A stretch of DNA of 32,748 bases, taken from positions 1 through 32,748 of the forward strand of contig DUNL01000158.1 in the NCBI GenBank assembly GCA_012839385.1, given 5' to 3'. Of the stretch, positions 1 through 8,396 are shown in pieces (positions within the stretch are counted from its first letter, which is position 1; each line of letters starts with the position of its first letter). This stretch comes from Clostridiaceae bacterium (lineage in GTDB: Bacteria > Bacillota > Clostridia > Saccharofermentanales > DTU023). The position numbers and the translations under genes were made by a program. The notes beneath the pieces were generated by a model. That model saw only the letters and a list, made by a program, of their open reading frames with translations, did not search any database and was not told the DNA's origin.

Positions 1-110
1 CTCAACAGGAGCAGGCCGGTGGTCCGGATACACAAAATTATCAAGGTGGCTCAACAGAAGGTGGCACCTATGAGGCAGATTTTAAAGACGCGGGAGCAGA
101 TCCGCAGTAA
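1..110 (+). CDS. dnaK: DnaK C-terminal tail (partial, 5' end outside window)
   Basis: The open frame at the window start (codons from base 3) encodes about 35 residues and ends in TAA at 108-110. The tail is Gly/Gln-rich and finishes with an acidic stretch containing YEADFKDAG, which resembles the disordered end of the Hsp70 chaperone DnaK. The identity rests mainly on context, since dnaJ follows 90 bases downstream as in the usual hrcA-grpE-dnaK-dnaJ operon. The ATPase and substrate-binding domains lie outside the window. Confidence 0.75.
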   Translation, partial: QQEQAGGPDTQNYQGGSTEGGTYEADFKDAGADPQ

Positions 111-142
111 AACCGATTTATTTGTGGTATGATTTTGAAAAT

Positions 143-173
143 GATACCCGCCGCGCATTTGGCGGCGGGTATC
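143..173 (+). other. Perfect 12-bp hairpin between dnaK and dnaJ
   Basis: Bases 143-154 are the exact reverse complement of 162-173, with a 7-base loop. The stem is GC-rich and very stable as RNA. No run of T follows, so it is not a standard intrinsic terminator. It may be a partial terminator, or an mRNA-stabilising element that lowers dnaJ relative to dnaK; that role is inferred. Confidence 0.7.
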
Positions 174-200
174 GGCATGTAATTAAGTCTGGAGGCTCAG

Positions 201-1349
201 GTGGCAGAGAAAAGAGATTATTACGAAATTCTGGGTGTAGACAAAACAGCAGATGAGAATCAAATTAAGAAAGCCTATTGGAAACTGGCGAAAAAGTATC
301 ATCCTGATGTCAATCCTGACGATAAGGAAGCCGAGAATAAATTTAAGGAAGCGAATGAAGCTTATGAGGTTCTGAGTGACAAAGAGAAGCGCAGTCGCTA
401 TGACCAGTATGGGCATGCCGGAGTTGACCCCAACAGTTTTGCCGGGCATGGCTTCGGACATTTTGATCTCAACGATATTTTCAATACTATTTTTGGTGGT
501 TTTGGCGGCTTCGGTGGTTTCGCCGGTTTTGATACACATTCTGCCAGACACAGAGGTCCCGCTCGTGGCGCTAATTTGCGCTATCGTATGAATTTAGATT
601 TTCTAGAGGCTGCCTTTGGTGTTAAAAGAGAAATTACTATTAACAAGGATGATTTATGCGATTCCTGTGGTGGTAGTCGTACCAGCGATAATTCTAAACC
701 TAGAACATGCTCAGTATGTCAGGGAACAGGTCAAGTACAAATGGTTAGAGAAACTATGTTTGGTCAAATGATGACCAGCAGACCTTGTGAAACTTGTCAC
801 GGCAGTGGTGAAATAATTGATAATCCCTGTCCCGCCTGTAATGGAAGGGGTGTAAGAAGTAAAACTAAACGACTTGAAGTCAAGGTTCCCGCCGGTATAA
901 ATGAAGGAGAAATGCTCACTTTAAGAGGCGAAGGTGAACCGGGAGAAAACGGTGGATCATATGGAGACTTATATATTGAAATTAGGATAAGACCGCATCC
1001 GGTGTTTTCTCGCGAAGGGAATCAGACTTTCTGTGAGGTGCCGGTTACTTTCGCTCAAGCAGCTACCGGATCAGAGATCGAGGTACCTACAATTGACGGG
1101 ACTGTCAAATATAAGCTTAAAGAGGGCACTCAACCTGGAGAAGTCTATACTATAAGGGGGAAGGGTATACCATATATTAACAGGAACGAGCTGAGAGGTG
1201 ATCACAAATTCCGTGTTAAACTGGAGGTGCCTAGAAACCTGGATCAAAAACAAAAGGATTTACTTATCAACTTTGAAGAAAGTCTGAATGATCATAATTA
1301 TAAAGAAAGGAAGAGCTTTTTCGATAAAATTAAAAGTCTTTTCAACTGA
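201..1349 (+). CDS. dnaJ: Chaperone DnaJ (type I Hsp40)
   Basis: Cytoplasmic co-chaperone that delivers unfolded clients to DnaK and stimulates its ATPase. The 382-residue protein has the full type I layout: a J domain with HPD at residues 34-36, a Gly/Phe-rich linker (about 80-120), a zinc region with four CxxC pairs (CDSC, CSVC, CETC, CPAC; about 150-215) and C-terminal beta domains. The first zinc repeat ends in Arg where Gly is usual (CDSCGGSR), a mild deviation. The start is GTG at 201, preceded by GGAGG at 191-195. It follows dnaK after the 143-173 hairpin, and the exonuclease gene begins 5 bases after its stop. Confidence 0.97.
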   Translation: MAEKRDYYEILGVDKTADENQIKKAYWKLAKKYHPDVNPDDKEAENKFKEANEAYEVLSDKEKRSRYDQYGHAGVDPNSFAGHGFGHFDLNDIFNTIFGGFGGFGGFAGFDTHSARHRGPARGANLRYRMNLDFLEAAFGVKREITINKDDLCDSCGGSRTSDNSKPRTCSVCQGTGQVQMVRETMFGQMMTSRPCETCHGSGEIIDNPCPACNGRGVRSKTKRLEVKVPAGINEGEMLTLRGEGEPGENGGSYGDLYIEIRIRPHPVFSREGNQTFCEVPVTFAQAATGSEIEVPTIDGTVKYKLKEGTQPGEVYTIRGKGIPYINRNELRGDHKFRVKLEVPRNLDQKQKDLLINFEESLNDHNYKERKSFFDKIKSLFN

Positions 1350-1354
1350 TATTT

Positions 1355-1999
1355 GTGAACGGAGATGCCGAGTATATTGTATTTGATTTGGAGTGGAACA
1401 TTGTCGGCACTGAGAATAATGTGCCACTCAAAGAACAAAAAAAACTACCCTTTGAAATTATTGAGATCGGGGCTGTAAAGCTAGATCAAAATATGAGCGC
1501 AGTAGGTTCTTTTAGTACCTTAGTAAAGCCGGTTCTTTATCCTGTTATATCACGCTATATTTCCAGAGTCACAAATAGAGATCAACACAGTCTTTCGCAG
1601 GGTTTATTGTTCCCGGAAGCAGCTAACAAGTTCCTGGATTTTGTTGGCGGGAAGACTAAGATCTTTTGCAGCTGGTCTAAGTCTGATCCACCTGTTTTAA
1701 TTGATAATTTTAATTTCTATGGTATAGAGTTTTTTCAACCTTTAATCTGTCTAGACGTACAGGCGTTATTTTCCATACTAGCGGAGAAAGTCTCAGTGAC
1801 AACCCAGCGCTCTATAGAATATGCTCTTGATTTTCTTGAGATTCCCTGTAACAGGCCGCTACACTCGGCGCTAAATGACGCGTACTATACCGCGATGATT
1901 CTTAGTAAGATATGGCAACAGATCGAAGGAGACTTAAACAAAAAGTCTAGAATTTTGAAGTCTTTTCAATATCAGCCCTCATTGAAAAAAAGACGGTAA
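1355..1999 (+). CDS. DEDDh-type 3'-5' exonuclease family protein
   Basis: A 214-residue member of the DnaQ-like RNase H fold exonucleases. Visible motifs are FDLEW at residues 10-14 (the D-x-E metal ligands), an Asp in WSKSD in the middle, and HSALNDA near the C-terminus giving the h-D pair. All four DEDD acids and the His appear present, so it should be an active nuclease; whether it acts on DNA or RNA cannot be told. The GTG start at 1355 has no clear Shine-Dalgarno sequence and lies 5 bases after the dnaJ stop, suggesting translational coupling. The last 28 bases overlap the 3' end of tyrS on the opposite strand. The C-terminus is a basic tail. Confidence 0.8.
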   Translation: MNGDAEYIVFDLEWNIVGTENNVPLKEQKKLPFEIIEIGAVKLDQNMSAVGSFSTLVKPVLYPVISRYISRVTNRDQHSLSQGLLFPEAANKFLDFVGGKTKIFCSWSKSDPPVLIDNFNFYGIEFFQPLICLDVQALFSILAEKVSVTTQRSIEYALDFLEIPCNRPLHSALNDAYYTAMILSKIWQQIEGDLNKKSRILKSFQYQPSLKKRR

Positions 2000-3201
2000 T
2001 ATCGTTTCTTACCTTTTCTAACAATAGCCGCGCCATCTGTTAAATCAGCATCCTTTAAAACATAGTCATAGTCAGTTACCGGCTCATCATTAAGATAAAG
2101 ACCGCCTTGCGCCATCAAGCGCCGTCCTTCACTCTTGGAAGGAATTATCTTCGCCTCAGTAAGTAGTTCAAGCAGGGGAGTCTGTCGATCAGCATTAGTC
2201 AAAATAACTTCAGGCATATTCTCCGCCATTCCTGCTCCGGAAAAGATAGCTTTAGCAGATTTATAGGCTTCATTAGCGCTCTTTTCACCATGTACAGTTT
2301 TTGTAATTTCAAAAGCTAGAATTTCTTTTACCTTGTTTAATCCTTGACCTTCTAATTTCGCGTATTCATTAATCTGTTCCATAGGTATAAAGGTGAGTAG
2401 CTTTAGACAGCGGATGACGTCCGCGTCATCAATATTGCGCCAATATTGATAAAAGTCAAAGGGTTTAAATTTGTCAGCATCAAGCCAAACCGCTCCGCCC
2501 ACAGTTTTGCCCATTTTTTCACCTGCCGCGTTTGTCAACAGCGCTAAAGTTAATCCCCAGGCTTGGCCACGCTCTTTGCGTCTAATCAAGTCGGCTCCAG
2601 CAATAATATTTGACCATTGGTCGTTACCGCCAATTTGTAATTTGCAGTCATGGCGACGGTATAGTTCAAGGAAATCATAAGCTTGTAATAACATATAGTT
2701 GAACTCAAGGAAGGTGAGTCCGCGTTCTAAGCGTTGTTTGTATGATTCCGCGGTTAGCATGCGATTGACTGAAAACTGCGAACCGATCTCGCGAATGAAT
2801 TCGATATAATTCAAAGGAATTAGCCATTCCGCATTATCTAACATGAGGGCTCTGCCTTCAGAAAAATCCAATAAGATACCCATTTGCTTTTTGAAGCTTT
2901 CCACATTATGCCTGATCGTTTCAATATTCATCAGCTTTCTCATATCAGTCCGATCAGATGGATCACCAATCATCCCGGTACCACCTCCTAATAGGGCAAT
3001 AGGACGGTGTCCCGCTCTTTGTAAATGTGCCATAGCCATCATCTGGACAAAGTGACCGACATGTAAACTATCTGCTGTAGGATCAAAACCTACATAAAAC
3101 GTCGCTCCGGGTTTTGCCAAATAGTCTCTGACTTCCTCTTCATTGGTTACTTGTTCAATAAAACCGCGTTCTAGTAGCACATCATAAATAGAATCAGGCA
3201 T
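1972..3201 (-). CDS. tyrS: Tyrosyl-tRNA synthetase
   Basis: Charges tRNA-Tyr with tyrosine in the cytoplasm. The 409-residue protein has a class I Rossmann catalytic domain with HVGH (residues 47-50) as the HIGH motif and KMGKT (about 230) as the KMSKS loop, followed by a C-terminal S4 RNA-binding domain. The form matches the bacterial TyrS type with a xGKT loop. ATG start with GAGGTGAG about 7 bases upstream. It lies 53 bases downstream of tmcAL on the same strand. That gap is too short for a T-box leader, so expression probably comes from the tmcAL promoter. Its 3' end overlaps the convergent exonuclease gene. Confidence 0.96.
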   Translation of the reverse strand: MPDSIYDVLLERGFIEQVTNEEEVRDYLAKPGATFYVGFDPTADSLHVGHFVQMMAMAHLQRAGHRPIALLGGGTGMIGDPSDRTDMRKLMNIETIRHNVESFKKQMGILLDFSEGRALMLDNAEWLIPLNYIEFIREIGSQFSVNRMLTAESYKQRLERGLTFLEFNYMLLQAYDFLELYRRHDCKLQIGGNDQWSNIIAGADLIRRKERGQAWGLTLALLTNAAGEKMGKTVGGAVWLDADKFKPFDFYQYWRNIDDADVIRCLKLLTFIPMEQINEYAKLEGQGLNKVKEILAFEITKTVHGEKSANEAYKSAKAIFSGAGMAENMPEVILTNADRQTPLLELLTEAKIIPSKSEGRRLMAQGGLYLNDEPVTDYDYVLKDADLTDGAAIVRKGKKRYYRLFFNEG

Positions 3202-3254
3202 AACTCACCTCAAATATAATTTAATATCTATTCTAGACACTGAAAATGTCTTCG

Positions 3255-4511
3255 TCAAAGCTGGATCGGTTTTTTCTCGTAATAGATATTGATGTTCCGC
3301 TCAATTTGTTTAAACCATAATTTAGCAGCTCGTAGAGATATATTACTTTGTCGCTGAGCTCTGTTACTTTTGAGTTTCGCGTATTCGGAAGCAAGACTAA
3401 TTATGGGCAAGTGCCCATGTCTATTCATAAGACGCAAGAGATAACGTCCTTTTTTATTGAAACCCATTACCTTCAAATATTCCGGTTCTCTGAGTTCATA
3501 AAGATCAGATGTCCTCATTCCTAGTAGTAGAGAAAGTAGCGCCCTACGAACTCTGGAGGCAGGATGCGCCCTGGAGGAAGCTACTTGGACAAAATCTGTC
3601 ATACTGAGAGAAAGAAACTGAGGTTTTCCAGCTAAGTTGATTAATCTTAAACCTAACCCTTGTTGCATATGCGCGATATCCTGAATGGAGGAAGTATCCT
3701 GAGAGTAAAGAGCATAGAAGATATCGTCTTTAAGTTTTTCAAACAAAAGGGGGCCATTATTTAACTGCAGGGCAGTCAATATTTGTGATAGTGAATAAGG
3801 AGGTAGCTTGTCCTCAAGAGTTTTTATCAGTTGTAACAACTGATTAGATCCGGACATACTCTTATCGCTTACATCAATTGATGAAAGCGATACCTCTATA
3901 TGTTTCCGAATAGATCCGGAAGAAGTATCTATCAGGCGTGGATATAATTTGAGTTTGATATTGTGAGATTTATCCATAGAGTTGAGAGCTTTCATATACT
4001 CAATGGCTAAAATGTTATTAGGTTTGTTTATAAGAGAGGCTAATTCAGTATCTTGACTGACATTTGCCAAGGCTTGCTCGCGAGCGGCAGCAAAACCTAT
4101 TCCATTTTTAATCCCTTGTTGCAGCTCCCTTTGAAAACTGTAACTTTCCGTTGACAAATAATTACTGATTTGTTCAATTTTCGTTATGTCGGCATCTTCG
4201 GCGGAACATGCTATTTCGCTTATTAGGCCTGTGCTGGCCAGACTTTTAACACTACCTGCGGCAAATCCTTCAGCGCTTGAGAGAGCATAGACTTCCGGGA
4301 GAGATAGAACTAGATCCGCGCCGGCCACAAGGGCTGTTTGAGCACGTTGCCAGGGAGCAAGTAAGTTTGGAATACCACGTTGGCTGAAAAATTCAGGCAT
4401 GATCGTTATAATCCCACATTGTTCTGTCGTGGAATTTTTAATCTGTCGCAGAAGCCAAGCGTGCCCATAATGTAAGGGATTGAATTCAGCAATAACACCT
4501 ATTACTTTCAC
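3255..4511 (-). CDS. tmcAL: tRNA(Met) cytidine acetate ligase (TmcAL, YlbM family)
   Basis: In Bacillus, TmcAL uses ATP and acetate to place N4-acetylcytidine at the wobble position of elongator tRNA-Met. The 418-residue length fits the family. The N-terminal nucleotidyltransferase motif GVIAEFNPLHYGH is at residues 5-17, with the two His of the HxGH motif at 14 and 17. The start is GTG at 4511 with an AGAGG about 10 bases upstream. It is first in a two-gene unit with tyrS. It faces away from the 4605 gene and pta-ackA; YlbM genes commonly lie near ackA and rpmF in Clostridia, which supports the call. Confidence 0.92.
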   Translation of the reverse strand: MKVIGVIAEFNPLHYGHAWLLRQIKNSTTEQCGIITIMPEFFSQRGIPNLLAPWQRAQTALVAGADLVLSLPEVYALSSAEGFAAGSVKSLASTGLISEIACSAEDADITKIEQISNYLSTESYSFQRELQQGIKNGIGFAAAREQALANVSQDTELASLINKPNNILAIEYMKALNSMDKSHNIKLKLYPRLIDTSSGSIRKHIEVSLSSIDVSDKSMSGSNQLLQLIKTLEDKLPPYSLSQILTALQLNNGPLLFEKLKDDIFYALYSQDTSSIQDIAHMQQGLGLRLINLAGKPQFLSLSMTDFVQVASSRAHPASRVRRALLSLLLGMRTSDLYELREPEYLKVMGFNKKGRYLLRLMNRHGHLPIISLASEYAKLKSNRAQRQSNISLRAAKLWFKQIERNINIYYEKKPIQL

Positions 4512-4532
4512 TGTTGTGTTCCTCTCACAGTT

Positions 4533-4541
4533 ATTTTAGCA
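4533..4541 (-). promoter_or_regulatory. Extended -10 promoter of tmcAL
   Basis: On the minus strand the bases read TGC TAAAAT, a TGn-extended -10 with one mismatch to TATAAT. The start site would be near 4526, about 15 bases before the GTG. No good -35 box is visible. Confidence 0.45.
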
Positions 4542-4568
4542 GAGCTCTAGATTATTTTTCAGTTTACT

Positions 4569-4598
4569 TTGTTTTTGAAGAGAGAACTGGATTAATAT
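4569..4598 (+). promoter_or_regulatory. Possible promoter of the 4605 gene
   Basis: TTGTTT (4569-4574), an 18-base spacer and TAATAT (4593-4598). The -10 ends 6 bases before the ATG at 4605, so transcription would begin at or next to the start codon and give a leaderless mRNA. Both hexamers are only partial matches. Confidence 0.35.
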
Positions 4599-4604
4599 GT
4601 ACCT

Positions 4605-5912
4605 ATGCGGTTAAATTTGTCTGGCAGATTTTCCAAATTGCTTCCACTTCTAGCCATCCTTCTGGTAATTGGATTAGCGGTGTATTTTATTTGTGGCAAT
4701 CGGGCGGAGCTTGTAAAGCTACCTTCTGATGATTTACCTAGCCTTGAGTATGATAGCTCGGAAACTGATCCTGATCTCCTTGTTCCCGGCGTGTATAAAT
4801 TACTTGAGGATACTCTTCAACTTGATGTCGAGATCAAAGCCGAATCTGGTGATGATGAGTCTATTGAAGTCCAAAATTTATTGCTTGCTTGGCGAAAACT
4901 GCCGGATTTAGAATTTGATTATGATATTGAGGAGCAAGATCTTGTCGCAAGGGAAATCTTCGCTCTAGATCAATTATACCTTGGACAAGCGCTGGTAGAA
5001 TCAGGCCGCGGAAAACAATTCAAGAAGTGGCAGGATTCCTTTGAAAAAGCCTTTGGAGATGATGAGTCCGGATTACACGCTAGCTCTTTAATCAAAGATA
5101 TAGACGGATTCTACCGTCGGGATAATGCTAACTGGATAACTACTCAGGGCTATTTACGGGTATTATTGCAAGCCTATATGCTAAAACCCTCATCTGATTT
5201 AGAGAATAGTATCTCCGTTTTATCTGATACTTTGTTACCCATATTTAAAGCGGGACCGCCTCCACATACCGCTGGTTTAGGTCCTAATCTTCAGCATCCA
5301 CTTATTTCTACCATGGAGGGTTATCTCTTACCGCCTGATCAGGAAGAAGTGCCTTTGATAGCTCTGGAAAATATTGATTTTTGGCTTTTGCGTCAGCTTG
5401 GAGCATTTAATCCTGAATGGGAAGATATTTATAAAACTTGGCATAATCGTATTGAGGATTATCAATATGAGATAGGTATGCCCTTTCCTCCCGAGGGATG
5501 GAATACTACTGATGACACTGCTATGCCGCTAATATCATCAGATTTTCAGGTCGATACAAGGCGCCTGCTTAAAACCTCACTACATTTAGCTGAAATAAGG
5601 GTGAGCAATGATGATTTTATTGCCTTTATTCTTGATGAGATAAGTAACGGTCCCTTGGCCTTATCCTATCATTTGCTCAACGGAAGTGGTAATGACTATA
5701 CCGCTAATCCTGCCTTAGTAGCTTGGGCAGGCAGGTTAGGTAGAGCTGTAGACAATAGATCTTTATTTGAGGTAGCGATGAGACAATTACAACGCAACTA
5801 CATTTCCGATCAAGCTAGTCAATTTTTCGGTGGCTATGCCAGGCGCGATCAAGATAACAGGCTGACAATATATGCTCTTGATCAAGTGTTAGCTATCTTG
5901 GCCATGCAGTAG
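4605..5912 (+). CDS. Membrane-anchored protein, possible GH8-like six-hairpin fold
   Basis: A 435-residue protein with a short basic N-terminus, one hydrophobic segment (about 11-30) and an acidic extracytoplasmic domain. I do not recognise it firmly. The helical pattern with TTQGYLRVLL (179-188) and a later DTRRLLKTSL recalls the glycoside hydrolase family 8 / BcsZ six-hairpin fold, where SEG-x-GYG carries the catalytic acid and a D-x-R-x-P motif follows. If that alignment holds, the catalytic Glu is replaced, so the protein may be a non-catalytic relative. The Cys at 30 after the membrane segment does not fit a lipobox. No Shine-Dalgarno precedes the ATG. It sits between divergent tmcAL and the pta promoter. 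Confidence 0.4.
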   Translation: MRLNLSGRFSKLLPLLAILLVIGLAVYFICGNRAELVKLPSDDLPSLEYDSSETDPDLLVPGVYKLLEDTLQLDVEIKAESGDDESIEVQNLLLAWRKLPDLEFDYDIEEQDLVAREIFALDQLYLGQALVESGRGKQFKKWQDSFEKAFGDDESGLHASSLIKDIDGFYRRDNANWITTQGYLRVLLQAYMLKPSSDLENSISVLSDTLLPIFKAGPPPHTAGLGPNLQHPLISTMEGYLLPPDQEEVPLIALENIDFWLLRQLGAFNPEWEDIYKTWHNRIEDYQYEIGMPFPPEGWNTTDDTAMPLISSDFQVDTRRLLKTSLHLAEIRVSNDDFIAFILDEISNGPLALSYHLLNGSGNDYTANPALVAWAGRLGRAVDNRSLFEVAMRQLQRNYISDQASQFFGGYARRDQDNRLTIYALDQVLAILAMQ

Positions 5913-5999
5913 AATGCAGTCCCACGTACATATAGTTTGAGACTTTATTCGCGGTTCTTATTTTGCAGGCGTTCGCCCACTAATAGAGCAAAGTTATAT

Positions 6000-6028
6000 T
6001 TGAATCTATAAGGTTAATAACTTATACT
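6000..6028 (+). promoter_or_regulatory. Vegetative promoter of pta-ackA
   Basis: TTGAAT (6000-6005), a 17-base spacer and TATACT (6023-6028): four of six and five of six matches to the sigma-A consensus with ideal spacing. The start site would be near 6035, giving a leader of about 40 bases to pta. Confidence 0.65.
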
Positions 6029-6075
6029 AAGCAGTGGTATGTCTTATTTAAAATTTTAATAGATGGAGGACAAAC

Positions 6076-7068
6076 ATGAGTTTTTTGGACAATGTCAAGG
6101 CTGAAGCCCAAAAGGTGAAAAAAACAATTGTTTTACCTGAAAGTATGGATCCGCGTGTGGTAGAAGCTGCTTCTAAGATTATGCAAGAAAATCTGGCGCA
6201 AGTAGTTCTTATTGGTAAACAGGATGAGATCCAGGCACAAGCTCCGGAGTGGGATGTTTCTGCGGCTACTTTTGTTGATCCGGCTGAATATGAAGGTCTC
6301 GATGATTTCGTAGATACTTTTTATGAGATGCGTAAGAAAAAGGGGATGACAGCTGAAGTTGCCAGAGAAACTATGCTTCAACCTACACCGTTCGGTATCA
6401 TGATGGTTAAAAAAGATCTCGCGGACGGTCTGGTAGCAGGAGCGGTTGGGAGCACAGCAGATACCTTAAGACCCGCTCTTCAGATTCTTCGTACTAAGGC
6501 GGGTACAAATCTAGTTTCATCATTTTTTATGATGGTAGTTCCTGATTGTGAATACGGCGATAAGGGGACTTTCCTGTTTTCAGATTGTGGTCTGGTGGAA
6601 AATCCTGACGCTGAGCAGCTTTCAGAAATAGCGATTTCCTCAGCCGCTTCATTTAAAGCTTTAACCGGTGTTGAGCCTAAAGTGGCATTGTTATCTTACT
6701 CAAGCTTTGGTTCGGCCAAAAGTGAGTTAACGGAAAAAGTTGTTGAGGCTACTCGTCTGGCTAAAGAAAAAGCACCGCAGCTTGTACTGGATGGAGAACT
6801 ACAGGCTGACGCCGCTATTATTCCTTCTATAGGTAAATCTAAGGCCCCGGACAGTGTAATCCAAGGCGACGCTAATTGTTTGATCTTTCCCGATTTGAAT
6901 GCCGGTAATATTGGGTATAAATTAGTTCAGCGTCTGGCGAAGGCGGAAGCTTACGGCCCAATGCTCCAAGGTATTGCTAAGCCGGTTAACGACTTGTCTC
7001 GCGGTTGTAGCGCTGACGATATTGTCGGTGTTGTGGCCTTAACTGTTCTACAGTGTTCTCAGGACTAA
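6076..7068 (+). CDS. pta: Phosphate acetyltransferase
   Basis: Converts acetyl-CoA and phosphate to acetyl phosphate and CoA, the first step of acetate formation. The 330-residue single-domain form is typical of Gram-positive bacteria. Family stretches are visible: VLPESMDPRVVEAA near the N-terminus, GSTADTLRPALQ, FSDCGLVENPDAEQL and ALLSYSSFGSAKSE. ATG start with GGAGGA at 6064-6069. It has its own promoter at 6000-6028 and is followed 31 bases later by ackA, the standard two-gene unit. Confidence 0.97.
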   Translation: MSFLDNVKAEAQKVKKTIVLPESMDPRVVEAASKIMQENLAQVVLIGKQDEIQAQAPEWDVSAATFVDPAEYEGLDDFVDTFYEMRKKKGMTAEVARETMLQPTPFGIMMVKKDLADGLVAGAVGSTADTLRPALQILRTKAGTNLVSSFFMMVVPDCEYGDKGTFLFSDCGLVENPDAEQLSEIAISSAASFKALTGVEPKVALLSYSSFGSAKSELTEKVVEATRLAKEKAPQLVLDGELQADAAIIPSIGKSKAPDSVIQGDANCLIFPDLNAGNIGYKLVQRLAKAEAYGPMLQGIAKPVNDLSRGCSADDIVGVVALTVLQCSQD

Positions 7069-7099
7069 AATTATAAAATTTAATATAAAGGATGTTAAT

Positions 7100-8305
7100 A
7101 TGAAAATACTAGTTATTAATTCTGGCAGTTCTTCACTCAAGTATCAGGTCATTGCCTATGAAACTCGTGAGGTCCTCTGTGTTGGACTTTGCGAACGCAT
7201 CGGTATCGACGAGCCCCTCATGTCTCATAAGACTAATAATGGCAAAGAATATAAAGCTGTAAGAGATTTTAAGACTCACAAAGATGCTGTCTTCGCTATG
7301 GTTGAAATGATGACCTCAAAGGAATACGGGATAATCGATGATCTGAATGAAATTAAGGCCATCGGTCATCGCGTACTACATGGTGGCGAAGAATTCACAG
7401 CTCCAGCTCAAGTTACAGACGAAGTTAAACAAGCTATCCGTAGATGTTTCGCCTGGGGTCCCTTACATAATCCCGCTAATCTGACGGGCATTGAAGTTTG
7501 CGAAGAGATAATGCCCGGCATTCCACAGGTCACAATTTTTGATACCGCTTTCCATCAGACAATGCCTGCTAAGGCTTTCCTATATGCCTTGCCCTATAAG
7601 TATTATGAGGATCTAGGTATTCGTCGTTATGGTTTCCACGGGACTTCGCATATGTATGTATCTCAAGAGGCTATTAAGCTTCTAGGCAAAGAGCCGGAAG
7701 GCACTAAAATCGTAACTTGCCACTTGGGCAACGGTTCTTCTTTCGCCGCTGTAAAAGATGGTAAATGCGTAGATACTACGATGGGCTTAACTCCGTTAGC
7801 GGGAATACCTATGGGGACGCGTTGCGGAGATATAGATCCGGCAATTGTGCCTTATATTATGAAGGCAGAGAATTTAGATCCTGATCAGATAGACCATATT
7901 ATGAATAAAGAGTCAGGCATGCTCGGCATTTCAGGTGTAAGTTCTGATTTCCGTGATCTTGCCGCCACTGCTAAAGAAGGTAATGAGCGCTCTCAATTGG
8001 CGCTTGATATTTTTACCTATCAAGGTAAGAAAATAATTGCCAGTTATATTGCCGCTCTAGGTGGAGTTGACGCCTTGGTCTTTACCGCCGGAGTCGGTGA
8101 AAATGATGTGAATACTCGCGCGGAGATGCTAAAAGGCCTTGAGTTTATGGGTATTGAGATAGACCACGACAAAAACGCTAATTTGAGGGGTAAAGTGGGG
8201 GACATCTCTAAAGAAGGATCTAAAGTAAGAGTTTTCATAATTCCAACTAATGAAGAGTTGTCCATAGCCCTACAGACTGTTGAACTATTAGGTCTAGCTG
8301 ATTAA
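7100..8305 (+). CDS. ackA: Acetate kinase
   Basis: Converts acetyl phosphate and ADP to acetate and ATP, completing the substrate-level phosphorylation branch begun by Pta. The 401-residue ASKHA-fold protein shows the N-terminal LVINSGSSSLKYQ signature, HRVLHGG, FDTAFHQTMP (catalytic Asp), RRYGFHGTSH, CHLGNGSS and FTAGVGEN, all intact. An AAAGGA-type ribosome site precedes the ATG. The acetate it forms is also the substrate of TmcAL encoded nearby. It is followed by a long hairpin rather than a T-tailed terminator. Confidence 0.98.
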   Translation: MKILVINSGSSSLKYQVIAYETREVLCVGLCERIGIDEPLMSHKTNNGKEYKAVRDFKTHKDAVFAMVEMMTSKEYGIIDDLNEIKAIGHRVLHGGEEFTAPAQVTDEVKQAIRRCFAWGPLHNPANLTGIEVCEEIMPGIPQVTIFDTAFHQTMPAKAFLYALPYKYYEDLGIRRYGFHGTSHMYVSQEAIKLLGKEPEGTKIVTCHLGNGSSFAAVKDGKCVDTTMGLTPLAGIPMGTRCGDIDPAIVPYIMKAENLDPDQIDHIMNKESGMLGISGVSSDFRDLAATAKEGNERSQLALDIFTYQGKKIIASYIAALGGVDALVFTAGVGENDVNTRAEMLKGLEFMGIEIDHDKNANLRGKVGDISKEGSKVRVFIIPTNEELSIALQTVELLGLAD

Positions 8306-8319
8306 TAATTGATATATCT

Positions 8320-8371
8320 ATCCTGTCAAGACATTAATCTTGATTTTGTGCAGATTAATTCTTGACAGGAT
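8320..8371 (+). repeat. Long inverted repeat (20 paired bases per arm) after ackA
   Basis: Outer arms 8320-8331 and 8360-8371 are exact reverse complements (12 bp). After one bulged C at 8332, inner arms 8333-8340 and 8352-8359 match for another 8 bp, closing on an 11-base loop. There is no T-run afterwards. The right arm contains the TTGACA -35 box of the rpmF promoter, so the element may act as DNA (an operator) or as RNA (a 3' end of ackA mRNA). Confidence 0.85.
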
Positions 8372-8390
8372 GGAGAGGATAAGTAATAAT
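8362..8390 (+). promoter_or_regulatory. Near-consensus promoter of rpmF
   Basis: TTGACA (8362-8367), a 17-base spacer and AATAAT (8385-8390): perfect -35 and five of six in the -10. The start site would be near 8397, just before the structured leader at 8400. Confidence 0.65.
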
Positions 8391-8396
8391 ACATTT

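Noticed and set aside
183-551. A 122-codon minus-strand open frame opposite dnaJ
   Set aside because: It lies entirely opposite a clear dnaJ coding region and has no ribosome site or recognisable domain; it is a shadow.
3202-3254. T-box riboswitch before tyrS
   Set aside because: Only 53 bases separate tmcAL and tyrS, with no room for a T-box and no T-box core sequence.
4690-4700. Lipobox in the 4605 protein (Cys 30)
   Set aside because: The residues before Cys are Tyr-Phe-Ile, which do not fit the small residue needed at -1.
6008-6025. Imperfect dyad in the pta promoter spacer
   Set aside because: The arms need a bulge to pair and the sequence is A/T-rich, so chance is likely.
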